DNA of 64,000 bases from Herbiconiux oxytropis (lineage in GTDB: Bacteria; Actinomycetota; Actinomycetes; Actinomycetales; Microbacteriaceae): the NCBI RefSeq assembly GCF_024979315.1, contig NZ_JANLCK010000003.1, positions 434,001 to 498,000 of the forward strand, read 5' to 3'. The position numbers and the translations under genes are program-made. Of the stretch, positions 16,440-24,767 are shown piece after piece. Position 1 is the first letter of the stretch. Each line of letters begins with the position of its first letter. The notes below the pieces were generated by a model. It saw nothing but the letters and a program-made list of their open reading frames with translations, was not told where the DNA came from and did no database searches.

Positions 16440-17956
16440 CGGTGGTCCTCCTCGTGGCTGGGGTTCGTCGCCCGCAGGTAGGCCTCGCGCACGAACGGCT
16501 CCATCTCGCTCTGGAACGCCCGCCACCTCGGCAGCGCCTCGGCGAGGTAGGCGCCTGCGGCCTCGCGGAATTCGGCGAGCAGGGCGTCGGCGTCGATCCG
16601 GGTGCACCGGCCGTCCTCCACCACGAGGCGCCCATCGACCCACACCTGGTGGATGGACGAGCCGTTCTCAGCGAAGACGAGCTGCTGGGCGGCGTCGTTC
16701 AGCGGTGTGAAGGCGGTGCCGGCGGTGAGGTCGTAGAGCACGAGGTCGGCCTTCCGCCCCGGCGCGATGCCGCCCACCTCGTGGCCCCAGCCGGCGGCGC
16801 GGGCGCCGACGACGGTGGCGGCGTGCAGCACCTCGTCGACGGTGGGCCAGGTGCGGTAGTCGGGGTCGGTGAGGGTGTGCAGCCCGGCGGTGGTCTTGAC
16901 CACGTCGAGCATGCGCATCGTGTCGTTGCTCGAGGCGCCGTCGGTGCCGAGGGCCACCCGCACTCCGGCGTCGTGCAGGGCCCGCCAGCCGAGAACCCCC
17001 GAGCCGAGCTTGAGGTTGGAGAGCGGGTTGTGCACCACGGTGGCGCCCGAGGCGGCCAGCAGCTCGAGGTCGCCCGCGGTGAGCCAGATGCCGTGGGCGA
17101 GGGTGACGTTCGGGCCGAGCACCCCGAGTTCGTCGAGGTGCTCCACGATGGTGCGGCCGGCGTAGAGGGTGCGCGCGAGCGTCTGCTGCGCCCGGGTCTC
17201 GAGCAGGTGCAGGTGCAGCACCTCGCCGTGCTCGCGCGCCTCCGCAGCGGCACGCACGAGGAATCCGTCGGTCACCCGCTGCGGAGCACTCGGGGCCACG
17301 GCGAAGCGCAGTCGCGGCCGCCCGGTGGTGAGGGCCCGGGCGGCGGCGCAGAAGCCGAAGTAGGCCTCCTGCACCTCGGCCGAGGGCGGCATCGATTCGC
17401 GGCTGGCGCGGAGGATCTCGGCCGGCAGCACCTCGTCGGCGAAGGGCAGACGGTCGACGATGGGCACGTCGATGCCGACACCCGTGCAGGTGGCGCGGAT
17501 GCCCGCGGCGTCGTAGGCGGCGTAGACCTGGGCGATCGTGCTGGGGGACTGATCGGGCAGTTCGCCCACGTCGTCGAGGAGCGCCGTGGTGCCGCCGAGG
17601 AGCGACTCGATCGCCGCCACCATGGTGCGGAGGTAGATGAGCCGCTCGGGAAGCGGCTCGACGCCGGAGGGCGGGTAGCTGAGCAGGGTCCAGATCTCGA
17701 GGGGGAGCGGATCGCTCGTGCCGCGCACGAGGATCTCCCACGAGTGCGTGTGGGCATTGACGAGGCCGGGGGTGATGAGGAGGTGGGTGGCGTCGACGAT
17801 GCTGCGCGGCGCATCCGGGCCGCTCGCCTCGACCGAGTGCGGCAGCTCGACGGCGGTGACGCGGTCGCCTTCCACCCGCACGTCGGCGCGGAAGGGGGTC
17901 GATCCGTGCTCGTCGTCGAGAGCGATGACGAGGGCGTTCTGCCAGAGGGTGCTCAT
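16436..17956 (-). CDS. Amidohydrolase, ATZ/TRZ (chlorohydrolase/deaminase) type
   Basis: A 506-residue amidohydrolase, slightly longer than the usual roughly 450. The metal site is visible: NAHTHSW after the N-terminal sandwich, HLHLLETRAQ, LAHGIWL and the aspartate in GTDGASSND. This order is that of cytosine/guanine deaminases and TrzA/AtzB-type hydrolases, which displace an amino or halide group from an N-heterocycle. The start at 17956 has a GGAGAACC ribosome-binding site. It is co-translated with the VOC protein. The BMP lipoprotein downstream fits uptake of a purine- or pyrimidine-like compound, which is inference. Confidence 0.88.
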   Translation of the reverse strand: MSTLWQNALVIALDDEHGSTPFRADVRVEGDRVTAVELPHSVEASGPDAPRSIVDATHLLITPGLVNAHTHSWEILVRGTSDPLPLEIWTLLSYPPSGVEPLPERLIYLRTMVAAIESLLGGTTALLDDVGELPDQSPSTIAQVYAAYDAAGIRATCTGVGIDVPIVDRLPFADEVLPAEILRASRESMPPSAEVQEAYFGFCAAARALTTGRPRLRFAVAPSAPQRVTDGFLVRAAAEAREHGEVLHLHLLETRAQQTLARTLYAGRTIVEHLDELGVLGPNVTLAHGIWLTAGDLELLAASGATVVHNPLSNLKLGSGVLGWRALHDAGVRVALGTDGASSNDTMRMLDVVKTTAGLHTLTDPDYRTWPTVDEVLHAATVVGARAAGWGHEVGGIAPGRKADLVLYDLTAGTAFTPLNDAAQQLVFAENGSSIHQVWVDGRLVVEDGRCTRIDADALLAEFREAAGAYLAEALPRWRAFQSEMEPFVREAYLRATNPSHEEDHR

Positions 17957-18017
17957 GGTTCTCCGTGGCGACCGTCGGGTCGCCGGCTCGTGCGGGCGCG
18001 GTGCGCCCATCAGGGGT

Positions 18018-18062
18018 GAAGTGCGTCTTCGCTCACCGGGGAAGGCGCAGAAGGCGCACTTC
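18018..18062 (-). promoter_or_regulatory. Hairpin between small ORF and amidohydrolase gene
   Basis: On the (-) strand GAAGTGCGCCTTC pairs with GAAGACGCACTTC, giving 12 of 13 positions paired around a 19-base loop. It lies 20 bases after the small ORF stop and 61 bases before the amidohydrolase start. It could be a terminator, an attenuator or an mRNA processing hairpin. No T-run follows it. Confidence 0.45.
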
Positions 18063-18082
18063 TCCCCAGGTGCGGGGCGCGG

Positions 18083-18181
18083 TCACGAGTTGAAGGAGAA
18101 CACGGAGGTGTTGTGGCGGCCGCTCCGGCGGCGCAGGCAGAACCAGGGGCTGAAGCCCTTCGATCCGTCCACCATCGTCAT
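18083..18181 (-). CDS. Small ORF encoding an unrecognised 32-residue peptide
   Basis: A 32-codon ORF in an otherwise non-coding 296-base gap, read in the direction of its neighbours. It starts MTMVDGSKGF and ends NTSVFSFNS, with a basic centre (LRRRSGRH) and aromatic residues on both sides (SPWF, VFSF). Codon third positions are almost all G or C, as in real genes of this genome. The ribosome-binding site is weak (GAG in GGTCGAGACATG). A hairpin follows at 18018-18062. I do not recognise the peptide. It could be a regulatory leader peptide for the downstream amidohydrolase operon, a small regulatory protein or chance. The composition shows no run of a single amino acid as in classical attenuators. 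Confidence 0.5.
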   Translation of the reverse strand: MTMVDGSKGFSPWFCLRRRSGRHNTSVFSFNS

Positions 18182-18252
18182 GTCTCGACCGTACCGACCG
18201 TGTGTGACGGGCGTGTTTCGCGCACAGAACAACTCTGTTTCCCGTCTGCGGG

Positions 18253-19758
18253 TCAGGAGCCGGGGAGCACCAGCACCCCGTCGACCCGGCGCGGCAGGTC
18301 GACGGGACCGTCGCGGAGCTCGGCCGGGAGCTCGGAGGCCGGAGCGTTCTGCCAGGCGACGGGACGCAGGTAGCGCCGGATCGAGGTCGCGCCCACCGAG
18401 GTGTGCACCGAATCGGTGGAGGGCCAGGGGCCGCCGTGGTTCTGCGCCCAGGCCACCGCCACGCCAGTGGGGTACTGGTCGTAGAGGATGCGGCCGACCC
18501 TCGCCGAGATCGCCGCGCGCGCCGCGGGCACCCCGGAGTCACCCGGTTCGAGGAAGAGCGAGGCGGTGAGGCTCCCGGGCACGGAGCCGACGAGGCGCGC
18601 GGCGTGCTCGTCGTCGCGGTAGCGGGCGACCACGGCCACGGGGCCGAAGCACTCCTCGGCGAGGCGGGGCGGCAGGTCGTCGCCCTCGAACTCGACGAGG
18701 GAGGGAGCGGTCGTGCCCGGGGCGGGGGCGTCTGTGCGGCCCGAGAGCACGCGCGCGCCCGACACGGCGCCGAGCGACTCGAGTCCGGAGGCGTAGGCCG
18801 CCGCCATGCCCGTCGTGAGCGCGGGCTTCGGCACCACGCTCGTGAGCTGTGCCGCCAGCTCGGCGACGAGCTCGTCGCCGTCCGGGCCGGCGGGCACGAA
18901 GGCCAGACCGGGCTTCGTGCAGAACTGTCCGCCGCCCAGGGCGATCGAGCCCGCCAGGCCCGCGGCCAGCGAGGAGGCCCGCGCGGCGGCTGCGGCGGGT
19001 GAGACGAGCACGGGGTTGATGCTGCCGAGCTCGCCGTAGAACGGGATGGGCTCGGGCCGGGCAGCGGCGAGCTCGGCGAGGGCGCGACCGCCGCCTGGTG
19101 AACCGGTGAAGCTCGCGGCCCTGATGGCGGGAGCCTCGACGAGCCCGATGCCCGCCTCGTAGCCGAAGACGACGGAGACGGCCCGCCCCACGAGGGGTTC
19201 CGTGGCGTCCGCGATGGTCGACCCGACGAGCGCGCTGGTGGCCGGATGCGCGGGGTGCGCCTTCACGACCACGCCGCATCCGGCCGCGAGGGCCGCCGCG
19301 GTGTCGCCGCCCGGCACCGAGAACGCGAGCGGGAAGTTGCTGGCGGCGTAGACCGCGACGGGCCCGATCGGCACGAGCATCCGCCGGAGATCCGGACGCG
19401 GGCCCATGGGGGTGTCGCCGGCATGATCGATCACGGCCTCGAGGTACGAGCCCTCCCGCAGCACCTCGGCGAAGAAGCGCAGCTGGTAGGCCGTGCGGGT
19501 GAGCTCGCCGTTCAGTCGCACGGGGCCGAGGGCCGTCTCGGAGTCGGCGGCGCCCACGATCTCGTCGCGGCGCGCCTCGAGGGCGTCGGCGATCGTCTCG
19601 AGCAGGGCGGCGCGGCCGAACCGGCCGAGGGAGACGAGGCGCTCACCGGCCCGCTCGGCGGCGGCGACGGCGTCGGCCAGACCGGCGGCATCCGTCTCGT
19701 CGAAGCCGAGCGGCCGGGCGAGGCCGGTGGCGGGGTCGGTGCTGATCACGGAGGTCAT
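18253..19758 (-). CDS. Aldehyde dehydrogenase, alpha-ketoglutarate semialdehyde dehydrogenase type
   Basis: A 501-residue NAD(P)-dependent aldehyde dehydrogenase. It shows the catalytic cysteine in GGGQFCTKPG, the general-base glutamate in YGELGSINP and the cofactor-fold segment ASNFPLAFSVPGGDTAAAL. The pattern VYAASNFPLAFS and GGGQFCTKPG is typical of 2,5-dioxovalerate (ketoglutarate semialdehyde) dehydrogenases rather than betaine or acetaldehyde types. It would oxidise the semialdehyde from the DapA-family enzyme to 2-oxoglutarate in the cytoplasm. It lies 70 bases downstream of the dehydratase on the same strand and is the last enzyme of the sugar-acid block. Confidence 0.88.
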   Translation of the reverse strand: MTSVISTDPATGLARPLGFDETDAAGLADAVAAAERAGERLVSLGRFGRAALLETIADALEARRDEIVGAADSETALGPVRLNGELTRTAYQLRFFAEVLREGSYLEAVIDHAGDTPMGPRPDLRRMLVPIGPVAVYAASNFPLAFSVPGGDTAAALAAGCGVVVKAHPAHPATSALVGSTIADATEPLVGRAVSVVFGYEAGIGLVEAPAIRAASFTGSPGGGRALAELAAARPEPIPFYGELGSINPVLVSPAAAAARASSLAAGLAGSIALGGGQFCTKPGLAFVPAGPDGDELVAELAAQLTSVVPKPALTTGMAAAYASGLESLGAVSGARVLSGRTDAPAPGTTAPSLVEFEGDDLPPRLAEECFGPVAVVARYRDDEHAARLVGSVPGSLTASLFLEPGDSGVPAARAAISARVGRILYDQYPTGVAVAWAQNHGGPWPSTDSVHTSVGATSIRRYLRPVAWQNAPASELPAELRDGPVDLPRRVDGVLVLPGS

Positions 19759-19828
19759 CGTTCTCTTCTCTCTCACGGGTCGGGTCTCTGTCGCGGGCCG
19801 CGGGCGTTGTGCGGGGCTGCCGAAAGCG

Positions 19829-20977
19829 CTACATCCAGGCGGTCGATCCGTCCGGTCGCACGGGCACCCGGCGCTCCCAGTGCACCCAGTCGTCGTGCGC
19901 GAGCGCCTCCTCGTCGATGGTGATGCCCCAGCCCGGCCGGGTCGGCCGCAGCTCGAGGTGGCCGTCGACGGGCTCGTAGGGATCGTGGCACCAGGCCACG
20001 GGGTCGGGCTTGTACTCCAGGATGGAGAAGTTGGTGGTGGCGGCCGCGAAGTGCACGTTCGCCGCCGTGGCGAGCGGCCCAAGGGGGTTGTGCGGAGCCA
20101 CGGGCACGTAATGCGCCTCGGCGAGGTGCGCGATCTTGACCATCTGGGTGAGCCCGCCGACCACGCAGATGTCGGGCTGGATGATATCGGCCCCCTGCAC
20201 CGAGAGCAGCCCCAGGAACTCGTTCGGCGAGTAGAGCGACTCCCCGGTGGCCAGCGGCACCGAGAGCGCCGAGAGCTCCGAGCGGATGCGCGCCCACGCG
20301 GGCAGGTGCTCCGGCCGGATCGGCTCCTCGAGGAACAGCGGATCGAAGGGCGCGAGTGCTGCACCGAGCGCCACGGCCTGCTGCGGCGACCAGAGGCAGG
20401 CGTGGGCGTCGAACGCGAACTCCCAGTCATCCGGATGCGCGTCGCGCACCGCGCCGAAGTACTCGCCGAGCTCCCGCGCGACCACCCCGAAGCGGTGCCG
20501 GTGCAGATCGCTGCGATACGGGCTCAGCTTGAACGCGGTGAACCCGTGGGTCTCGTGGAGCGTGGTCGTGCGCTCGAGCAGCTCCGGCACATCCGGAGCC
20601 GAGTAGAGCCCCGCGTAGACTCGCACGCGGTCGCGCACCGCTCCGCCGAGGAGTTGGTAGACCGGCAGCCCCGCGGCTTTGCCCGCGATGTCCCAGAGAG
20701 CGTGGTCGATCGCGGCCAGCGCCGCGAGCCCCAGGGCGCCCGGCGGGAACCGCGACGACTGCAGCAGCAGCTGGGAGACGAAGGAGGTGCGACGCGCATC
20801 GATCCCCTTGATCTGCTCGAAGAGGTACTCCAGCAGCGGCGGGAAGGCGAGGTCGGGGCCGTGGTTGTACACCTCGGCCCAGCCCGCGATGCCGTCGTCT
20901 GTCGTGATCTTCACGAGCACGCGCGGTCGGTCGCCCACTCGCTGCAGGTAGGTGTCGAGGCGCTCGATCCGCGTCAC
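19829..20977 (-). CDS. Enolase-superfamily (mandelate racemase/muconate lactonizing type) sugar-acid dehydratase
   Basis: A 382-residue enzyme with the N-terminal capping domain and C-terminal modified TIM barrel of the superfamily. The metal-ligand strands show FDAHACLW (Asp plus His two residues on), LEEPI and TGESLYS. The barrel ends with APHNPLGPLATAANVHFAAA. The DxH pair and the PHNP histidine resemble galactonate/gluconate-type dehydratases. It should dehydrate an aldonate or aldarate to a 2-keto-3-deoxy acid. The GTG start at 20977 overlaps the DapA-family stop by 4 bases. The exact sugar acid is not decidable from sequence. Confidence 0.87.
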   Translation of the reverse strand: MTRIERLDTYLQRVGDRPRVLVKITTDDGIAGWAEVYNHGPDLAFPPLLEYLFEQIKGIDARRTSFVSQLLLQSSRFPPGALGLAALAAIDHALWDIAGKAAGLPVYQLLGGAVRDRVRVYAGLYSAPDVPELLERTTTLHETHGFTAFKLSPYRSDLHRHRFGVVARELGEYFGAVRDAHPDDWEFAFDAHACLWSPQQAVALGAALAPFDPLFLEEPIRPEHLPAWARIRSELSALSVPLATGESLYSPNEFLGLLSVQGADIIQPDICVVGGLTQMVKIAHLAEAHYVPVAPHNPLGPLATAANVHFAAATTNFSILEYKPDPVAWCHDPYEPVDGHLELRPTRPGWGITIDEEALAHDDWVHWERRVPVRPDGSTAWM

Positions 20978-21909
20978 GCCGCCACCGCCACGTCCCAGGC
21001 CGCGATCGACTCGCGCACCTCGGCGCGGGCCGCCTCGTCGAGAGGAGCGCTCGGCGGGCGCACCGAGCTCCGGCAGAGCCCGAGCTGGTTCATCGCCTCC
21101 TTGACCACCGACACGTTGTCGGCCGAGCGGTTGCGTGCGCGGAGGTGCTCGAATTGACGGATGCCGCGCCACAACGTGTCGACGCTCGCCGAGTCGCCGC
21201 GCCGCAGGGCCTCCAGCAGGCGAAGTGAGACCTCGGGCACCACGTTCACGAGCCCGGAGGTGAAGGCGCGCGCGCCGCCCTGCCAGTAGGCGGGGGCGTA
21301 GGACTCGGCGAGCCCTGCGATCCACAGCACCTCGGAGGAGGTGCCCGCCGCCACCTCGGAGCGCACGGTGGCGAACACCACGGGGTCGGGCACCGAGTAC
21401 TTCAGCGCCACCACGTTGGGTGCAGCCGAGATCAGCCGAGCGATCTGTGCGCCGCCCACGAGCGGCGTGCTGAGGTAGGGCACCACACCGATCTCGGGCA
21501 CGGCGCGCGCCACGGCGAGGTTGTAGTCGGCCCAGCCCTCGGGCGAGAGATAGGGCAGCACCGGCTGGTGGATCATGATGGCGTCGGCGCCGGCATCCCG
21601 GGCGAAGCGCGCATCCGCGATCGCCGTCTCGAGGTCGAGTCCCACACCACCGATGACCACGGCGGAGCCGGCGGGCGCCTCCGTCGCTGCATTCGTCACC
21701 GTGCGGAGGACCGCGCGCCGTTCGTCGGGCGAGAGGGCGTAGAACTCACCCGTGTTGCCGTTGGGCGTGAGCGCGGTGACGCCCGAGGCGACCAGCCGGC
21801 GGATGAGGTCGGCGAGCAGCGGGTGGTCGATCGCCCCGGTCTCGTCGTAGGGCACCACGGGGATGCCGACCACGGTCGAGAGACGCTCGATCAGGGAGTC
21901 GCGGTTCAT
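20974..21909 (-). CDS. DapA-family (dihydrodipicolinate synthase/N-acetylneuraminate lyase) enzyme
   Basis: A 311-residue TIM-barrel enzyme with the Schiff-base lysine in VALKYSVPD, the conserved tyrosine in IHQPVLPYLS and the substrate loop NGNTGEFYAL. In this operon it is more likely a 2-keto-3-deoxy sugar-acid dehydratase, making 2-oxoglutarate semialdehyde, than a lysine biosynthesis enzyme. A 5-dehydro-4-deoxyglucarate dehydratase or 2-keto-3-deoxypentonate dehydratase would feed the aldehyde dehydrogenase at 18253. Its ATG overlaps the transporter stop (ATGA) and its stop overlaps the dehydratase start, so the three genes are translationally coupled. Confidence 0.87.
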   Translation of the reverse strand: MNRDSLIERLSTVVGIPVVPYDETGAIDHPLLADLIRRLVASGVTALTPNGNTGEFYALSPDERRAVLRTVTNAATEAPAGSAVVIGGVGLDLETAIADARFARDAGADAIMIHQPVLPYLSPEGWADYNLAVARAVPEIGVVPYLSTPLVGGAQIARLISAAPNVVALKYSVPDPVVFATVRSEVAAGTSSEVLWIAGLAESYAPAYWQGGARAFTSGLVNVVPEVSLRLLEALRRGDSASVDTLWRGIRQFEHLRARNRSADNVSVVKEAMNQLGLCRSSVRPPSAPLDEAARAEVRESIAAWDVAVAA

Positions 21910-23297
21910 GACGGGTTCCTTTCGGAGGGAGACGGTGCGGAGCCGGGAAGGGTGGGCTCGACGTCGGCCAGGGCGACCACGGGCTTGATGCGCACCCAGA
22001 AGGCGTAGATCGAGGCGCTGATGAGGCAGCTGAGGGCGGCGAACACGAGCGGGCCCACGTAGGAGTTGTTGCTGAAGGTGAGGAACAGGCCGATCGCGAT
22101 GGGGCTGATCAGGTTGCCCAGCTGCGATCCGAAGTTCTGGAAGCCGGCGACCGAGCCGACGGTGTCGCGCGACTCGGCGACCTCGGCCGGGAGACTCAGG
22201 ATGGCGGCGCCCGCGAACGAGTGCGCGGCGCTGGAGACCGTGAGCACGACCATGACGAGCAGGTTCGACTCCACGAAGGGGCTGAAGCCGATGCACGCGC
22301 TCAGCACCAGGCCGGCGATGATGGGGATCTTGCGAGCGGCACCCGCGGAGACCTTGCCGGAGGCGAGCAGCCGGTCCGAGACGATGCCACCCAGAATGGT
22401 GGAGCCGATGGCGATGACGGCCGGGATCGCGCCGACGAGGCCGAACTCCTCCTTCGACATGCCGCGGTCGTTCAGCAGGTAGCTCGGGTACCAGGTGAGG
22501 AAGAAGGCGCCGGCGAGCGAGCGGAACACGTAGCCGAACATGAGCGCCCAGACCTGGTTGTTGCGCAGCAACCGGCGCCAGGGCTTCTTCTCGGCGGTCG
22601 CCGCAGCGGCCACCATCTCGCCCTGGTCGGAGTTGATGTACTCGAGCTCTTCCGCGTTCACCCGCTTGTGCTTCTCGGGGGCGCGGTAGACCGCGAGCCA
22701 GCCGATCACCCAGAGCACGCCGACCGCGCCGATCAGGAGGAAGGCGAAGCGCCAGCCGGCGAACACGGCGAGGGCGGTCACGACCGGGATGGAGAGGGCG
22801 GTGCCGATCTGCTGGCCCATGTCGAACAGGCTCGAGGCGAAGGCGCGCTCGCGGCGGGGAAACCAGCGCGAGACCACCTTCACGTTCGCGGGCTGCACGG
22901 GAGCCTCGCCGATGCCGAGTCCGAGGCGGAACACGATCGTGGAGGCGACACCGGTGGAGAGCGCGGTGAGGGCGGTCCAGATCGACCACCAGCCGACCGC
23001 GATCGGGTAGATCACGCGCGGGCCGAACCTGTCGAGCAGCCAGCCCGAGGGGATCTGGAACAGCGCATAGGTCCAGAAGAAGGAGGAGAGCAGCACGCCC
23101 TGGATGGCGGGACCGATGTCGAACTCCTCCGACATGAACGGCAGCGCCACCGCGAGCGCGGCGCGGTCGAGGTAGGCGATGGTGAGGCCGAGGGCCGAGA
23201 AGCCCACGATCGTCCAGCGCATCTGCGAGCGGCGCCCGCGGGCTCCCGAGGTGGGGGAGGTGGTCGATCGTTCTGGTTTTGTATCATTGTGAAGCAT
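21906..23297 (-). CDS. MFS transporter, anion:cation symporter (glucarate/hexuronate-type) family
   Basis: A 463-residue 12-TM carrier of the ACS family. TM1 reads LGLTIAYLDRAALAVALPFM. Motif A-like WLLDRFGPR follows TM2, GEAPVQPANVKVVSRWFPRR is the hallmark after TM4, and a long central cytoplasmic loop (EKHKRVNAEELEYINSDQGE) separates the halves. Relatives import glucarate, galactarate, galactonate or hexuronates by proton symport. The start has a strong AAGGAG ribosome-binding site. It lies 97 bases downstream of the GntR regulator gene on the same strand and is coupled to the DapA-family gene, which supports sugar-acid import. Confidence 0.9.
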   Translation of the reverse strand: MLHNDTKPERSTTSPTSGARGRRSQMRWTIVGFSALGLTIAYLDRAALAVALPFMSEEFDIGPAIQGVLLSSFFWTYALFQIPSGWLLDRFGPRVIYPIAVGWWSIWTALTALSTGVASTIVFRLGLGIGEAPVQPANVKVVSRWFPRRERAFASSLFDMGQQIGTALSIPVVTALAVFAGWRFAFLLIGAVGVLWVIGWLAVYRAPEKHKRVNAEELEYINSDQGEMVAAAATAEKKPWRRLLRNNQVWALMFGYVFRSLAGAFFLTWYPSYLLNDRGMSKEEFGLVGAIPAVIAIGSTILGGIVSDRLLASGKVSAGAARKIPIIAGLVLSACIGFSPFVESNLLVMVVLTVSSAAHSFAGAAILSLPAEVAESRDTVGSVAGFQNFGSQLGNLISPIAIGLFLTFSNNSYVGPLVFAALSCLISASIYAFWVRIKPVVALADVEPTLPGSAPSPSERNPS

Positions 23298-23394
23298 CGT
23301 TGCTCCTTCGTAAGCGACGGTGACCGCTCCTCGCGGAGCGTTGAACGGCGGGGCGGCTCGGGATCTTGGCGGTGAACGAGCCGTCTTGTTTCGG

Positions 23395-24063
23395 TTAGGC
23401 GCCTCCCTCTCTCGCGGGCGGCGCGATGATGTGCCGCCGCGCGAAGTCTCCGATGTGCTCGCGCACGAGCCGGGCGGTGCCCTCGGCGTCGCCGTCCCTG
23501 GCTGCCGCCAGGATGCGGTCGTGCTCGCCGGCCTCCTGCTCCCAGGAGGCGCTGCGGGCCCAGGATCCGGCGGAGATCAGCGCGATCTGGTCGCGCAGGC
23601 CGTCGAGGGTCTGCAGCAGCAGGGGGTTGCCGGAGTGGCGGTAGAGGGCGCGGTGGAACTCGCGGTTGGCGATGCTGCGGCCCGATCCGTCACCGGCAGC
23701 GCGGGCTCGCTCGAGCGCACCGGCCGCCTCGTCGAGGTCGGCGCCGGCGGCGATGCTGCGCCGCACCGCCTCGGGTTCGAGCAGCAGCCGCATGTCGTAG
23801 ATCGCCACGGCGTCGTCGTCGCTGAACACGCGCACGGTGGCGCCGGTGTAGGGGCGGATGACCACGAGCCCCGTTCCCTCGAGCGTCTTGAGCGCCTCAC
23901 GCACCGGGGTCTTCGAGACGCCGAGACGGCTGGCGAGTTCGGATTCCACGAGCGCCTGGCCGGGCGCGAGCTGCCCGTTCAGGATGGCGTTCTTCACGAT
24001 CTCGAGCACGTGGGTGGTGCGCGAGGTCGTGGCGACCTGGCCCAGCGGCGACGTCACTGTCAT
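23395..24063 (-). CDS. GntR-family transcriptional regulator with FCD ligand-binding domain
   Basis: A 222-residue regulator. An N-terminal winged helix (ESELASRLGVSKTPVREALK) is followed by an all-helical FCD domain containing FHRALYRHSGNPLLLQTLDG and EHDRIL, which supply the usual metal-binding residues. Members respond to sugar acids or their breakdown products. I chose the ATG at 24063, which has a GGAGGAG ribosome-binding site 8 bases upstream, over the more distal ATGs. The palindrome at 24082-24104 just upstream suggests autorepression. It probably controls the sugar-acid genes that follow it. Confidence 0.9.
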   Translation of the reverse strand: MTVTSPLGQVATTSRTTHVLEIVKNAILNGQLAPGQALVESELASRLGVSKTPVREALKTLEGTGLVVIRPYTGATVRVFSDDDAVAIYDMRLLLEPEAVRRSIAAGADLDEAAGALERARAAGDGSGRSIANREFHRALYRHSGNPLLLQTLDGLRDQIALISAGSWARSASWEQEAGEHDRILAAARDGDAEGTARLVREHIGDFARRHIIAPPAREGGA

Positions 24064-24081
24064 CTCGATCTCCTCCATCGG

Positions 24082-24104
24082 CTCTCGTACATCGTATATG
24101 AGAG
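24082..24104. promoter_or_regulatory. Palindromic operator/promoter of the GntR gene
   Basis: Imperfect 23-base inverted repeat centred on base 24093, with outer arms CTCTC/GAGAG and 8 of 11 positions matching. It overlaps a likely -10 on the (-) strand (TACGAT). A TTGCGC -35-like box lies 16-17 bases further upstream. The layout is typical for FCD-GntR autoregulation. Confidence 0.6.
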
Positions 24105-24152
24105 CACGGGAAGCGCAAATCACGGCCCGCCGCAACACGCCGCGCGCACGAG

Positions 24153-24184
24153 AGAGGGGCGCCGCCCGAAGGCGACGCCCCTCT
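24153..24184 (-). terminator. Terminator hairpin
   Basis: AGAGGGGCG pairs perfectly with CGCCCCTCT, with an additional inner GCC/GGC pairing. It lies 16 bases beyond the stop of the small membrane protein on the (-) strand. Confidence 0.75.
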
Positions 24185-24199
24185 GTCAGGAAGGAGTGA

Positions 24200-24625
24200 T
24201 CAGTACCAGACCTTGAGCTTGCCGATGAGGCCGTAGAGCGAGCCGAGCAGCGCCAGCAGCGGCACGAACATGCGCAGGAAGTAGCTCAGCACGACGATGT
24301 CGCCGAAGTCGCCGAGCGCGAACAGCCCCCAGGCGATCGCGGCGAAGCCGAGGGTCACACCGAAGCTCTTGATGCGGGTGATGCCGGGGGCCGCGAAGCC
24401 CACCGAGGCGAGCAGGATGCCGGTGTCGATCACGAAGGCGCCCCACCTCGGGTCGGCGATGTGCGGCGCGATGATCCAGAGCGCGAGGGCCGCGAGCCAG
24501 AACAGCACGAACACGGCGCCGGCGAGCTTCTTGGGGAACGGCTTGCCGGTGTGCTCGGGACCGATCGACGCCACGGAGCCGTGATCGTCGTGCGAGGTGG
24601 GTGCGGGCGCGTGGACCGTGGACAT
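24200..24625 (-). CDS. Small integral membrane protein, unknown function
   Basis: A 141-residue protein. The first 40 or so residues are hydrophilic and rich in His, Pro and Ser. About four hydrophobic segments follow: FVLFWLAALALWIIA, the GILLASVGFA region, FAAIAWGLFALGD and RMFVPLLALLGSLYGLI. No catalytic motif is visible and I do not recognise the family. The start at 24625 has an AAGGAG ribosome-binding site. It is transcribed away from the ABC ATPase gene and has its own terminator. Confidence 0.75.
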   Translation of the reverse strand: MSTVHAPAPTSHDDHGSVASIGPEHTGKPFPKKLAGAVFVLFWLAALALWIIAPHIADPRWGAFVIDTGILLASVGFAAPGITRIKSFGVTLGFAAIAWGLFALGDFGDIVVLSYFLRMFVPLLALLGSLYGLIGKLKVWY

Positions 24626-24767
24626 CTCGAGTGCTCCTTCATCACGGCGCCCGGCGAACCGGTGGGCGCGTCTGTCGCTCAACTCTACCGGTTCGGCGCT
24701 CACGGGGATTTCCGCGATCACGGCGGGTGACGTTGTCGACACCCGTCGATGCCGACAGAGTGGAGCC

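Noticed and set aside
20974-21909. Lysine biosynthesis dapA
   Set aside because: Operon context (sugar-acid transporter, enolase-type dehydratase, ketoglutarate-semialdehyde-type dehydrogenase) and a GntR regulator argue for catabolism. No other lysine genes are nearby.
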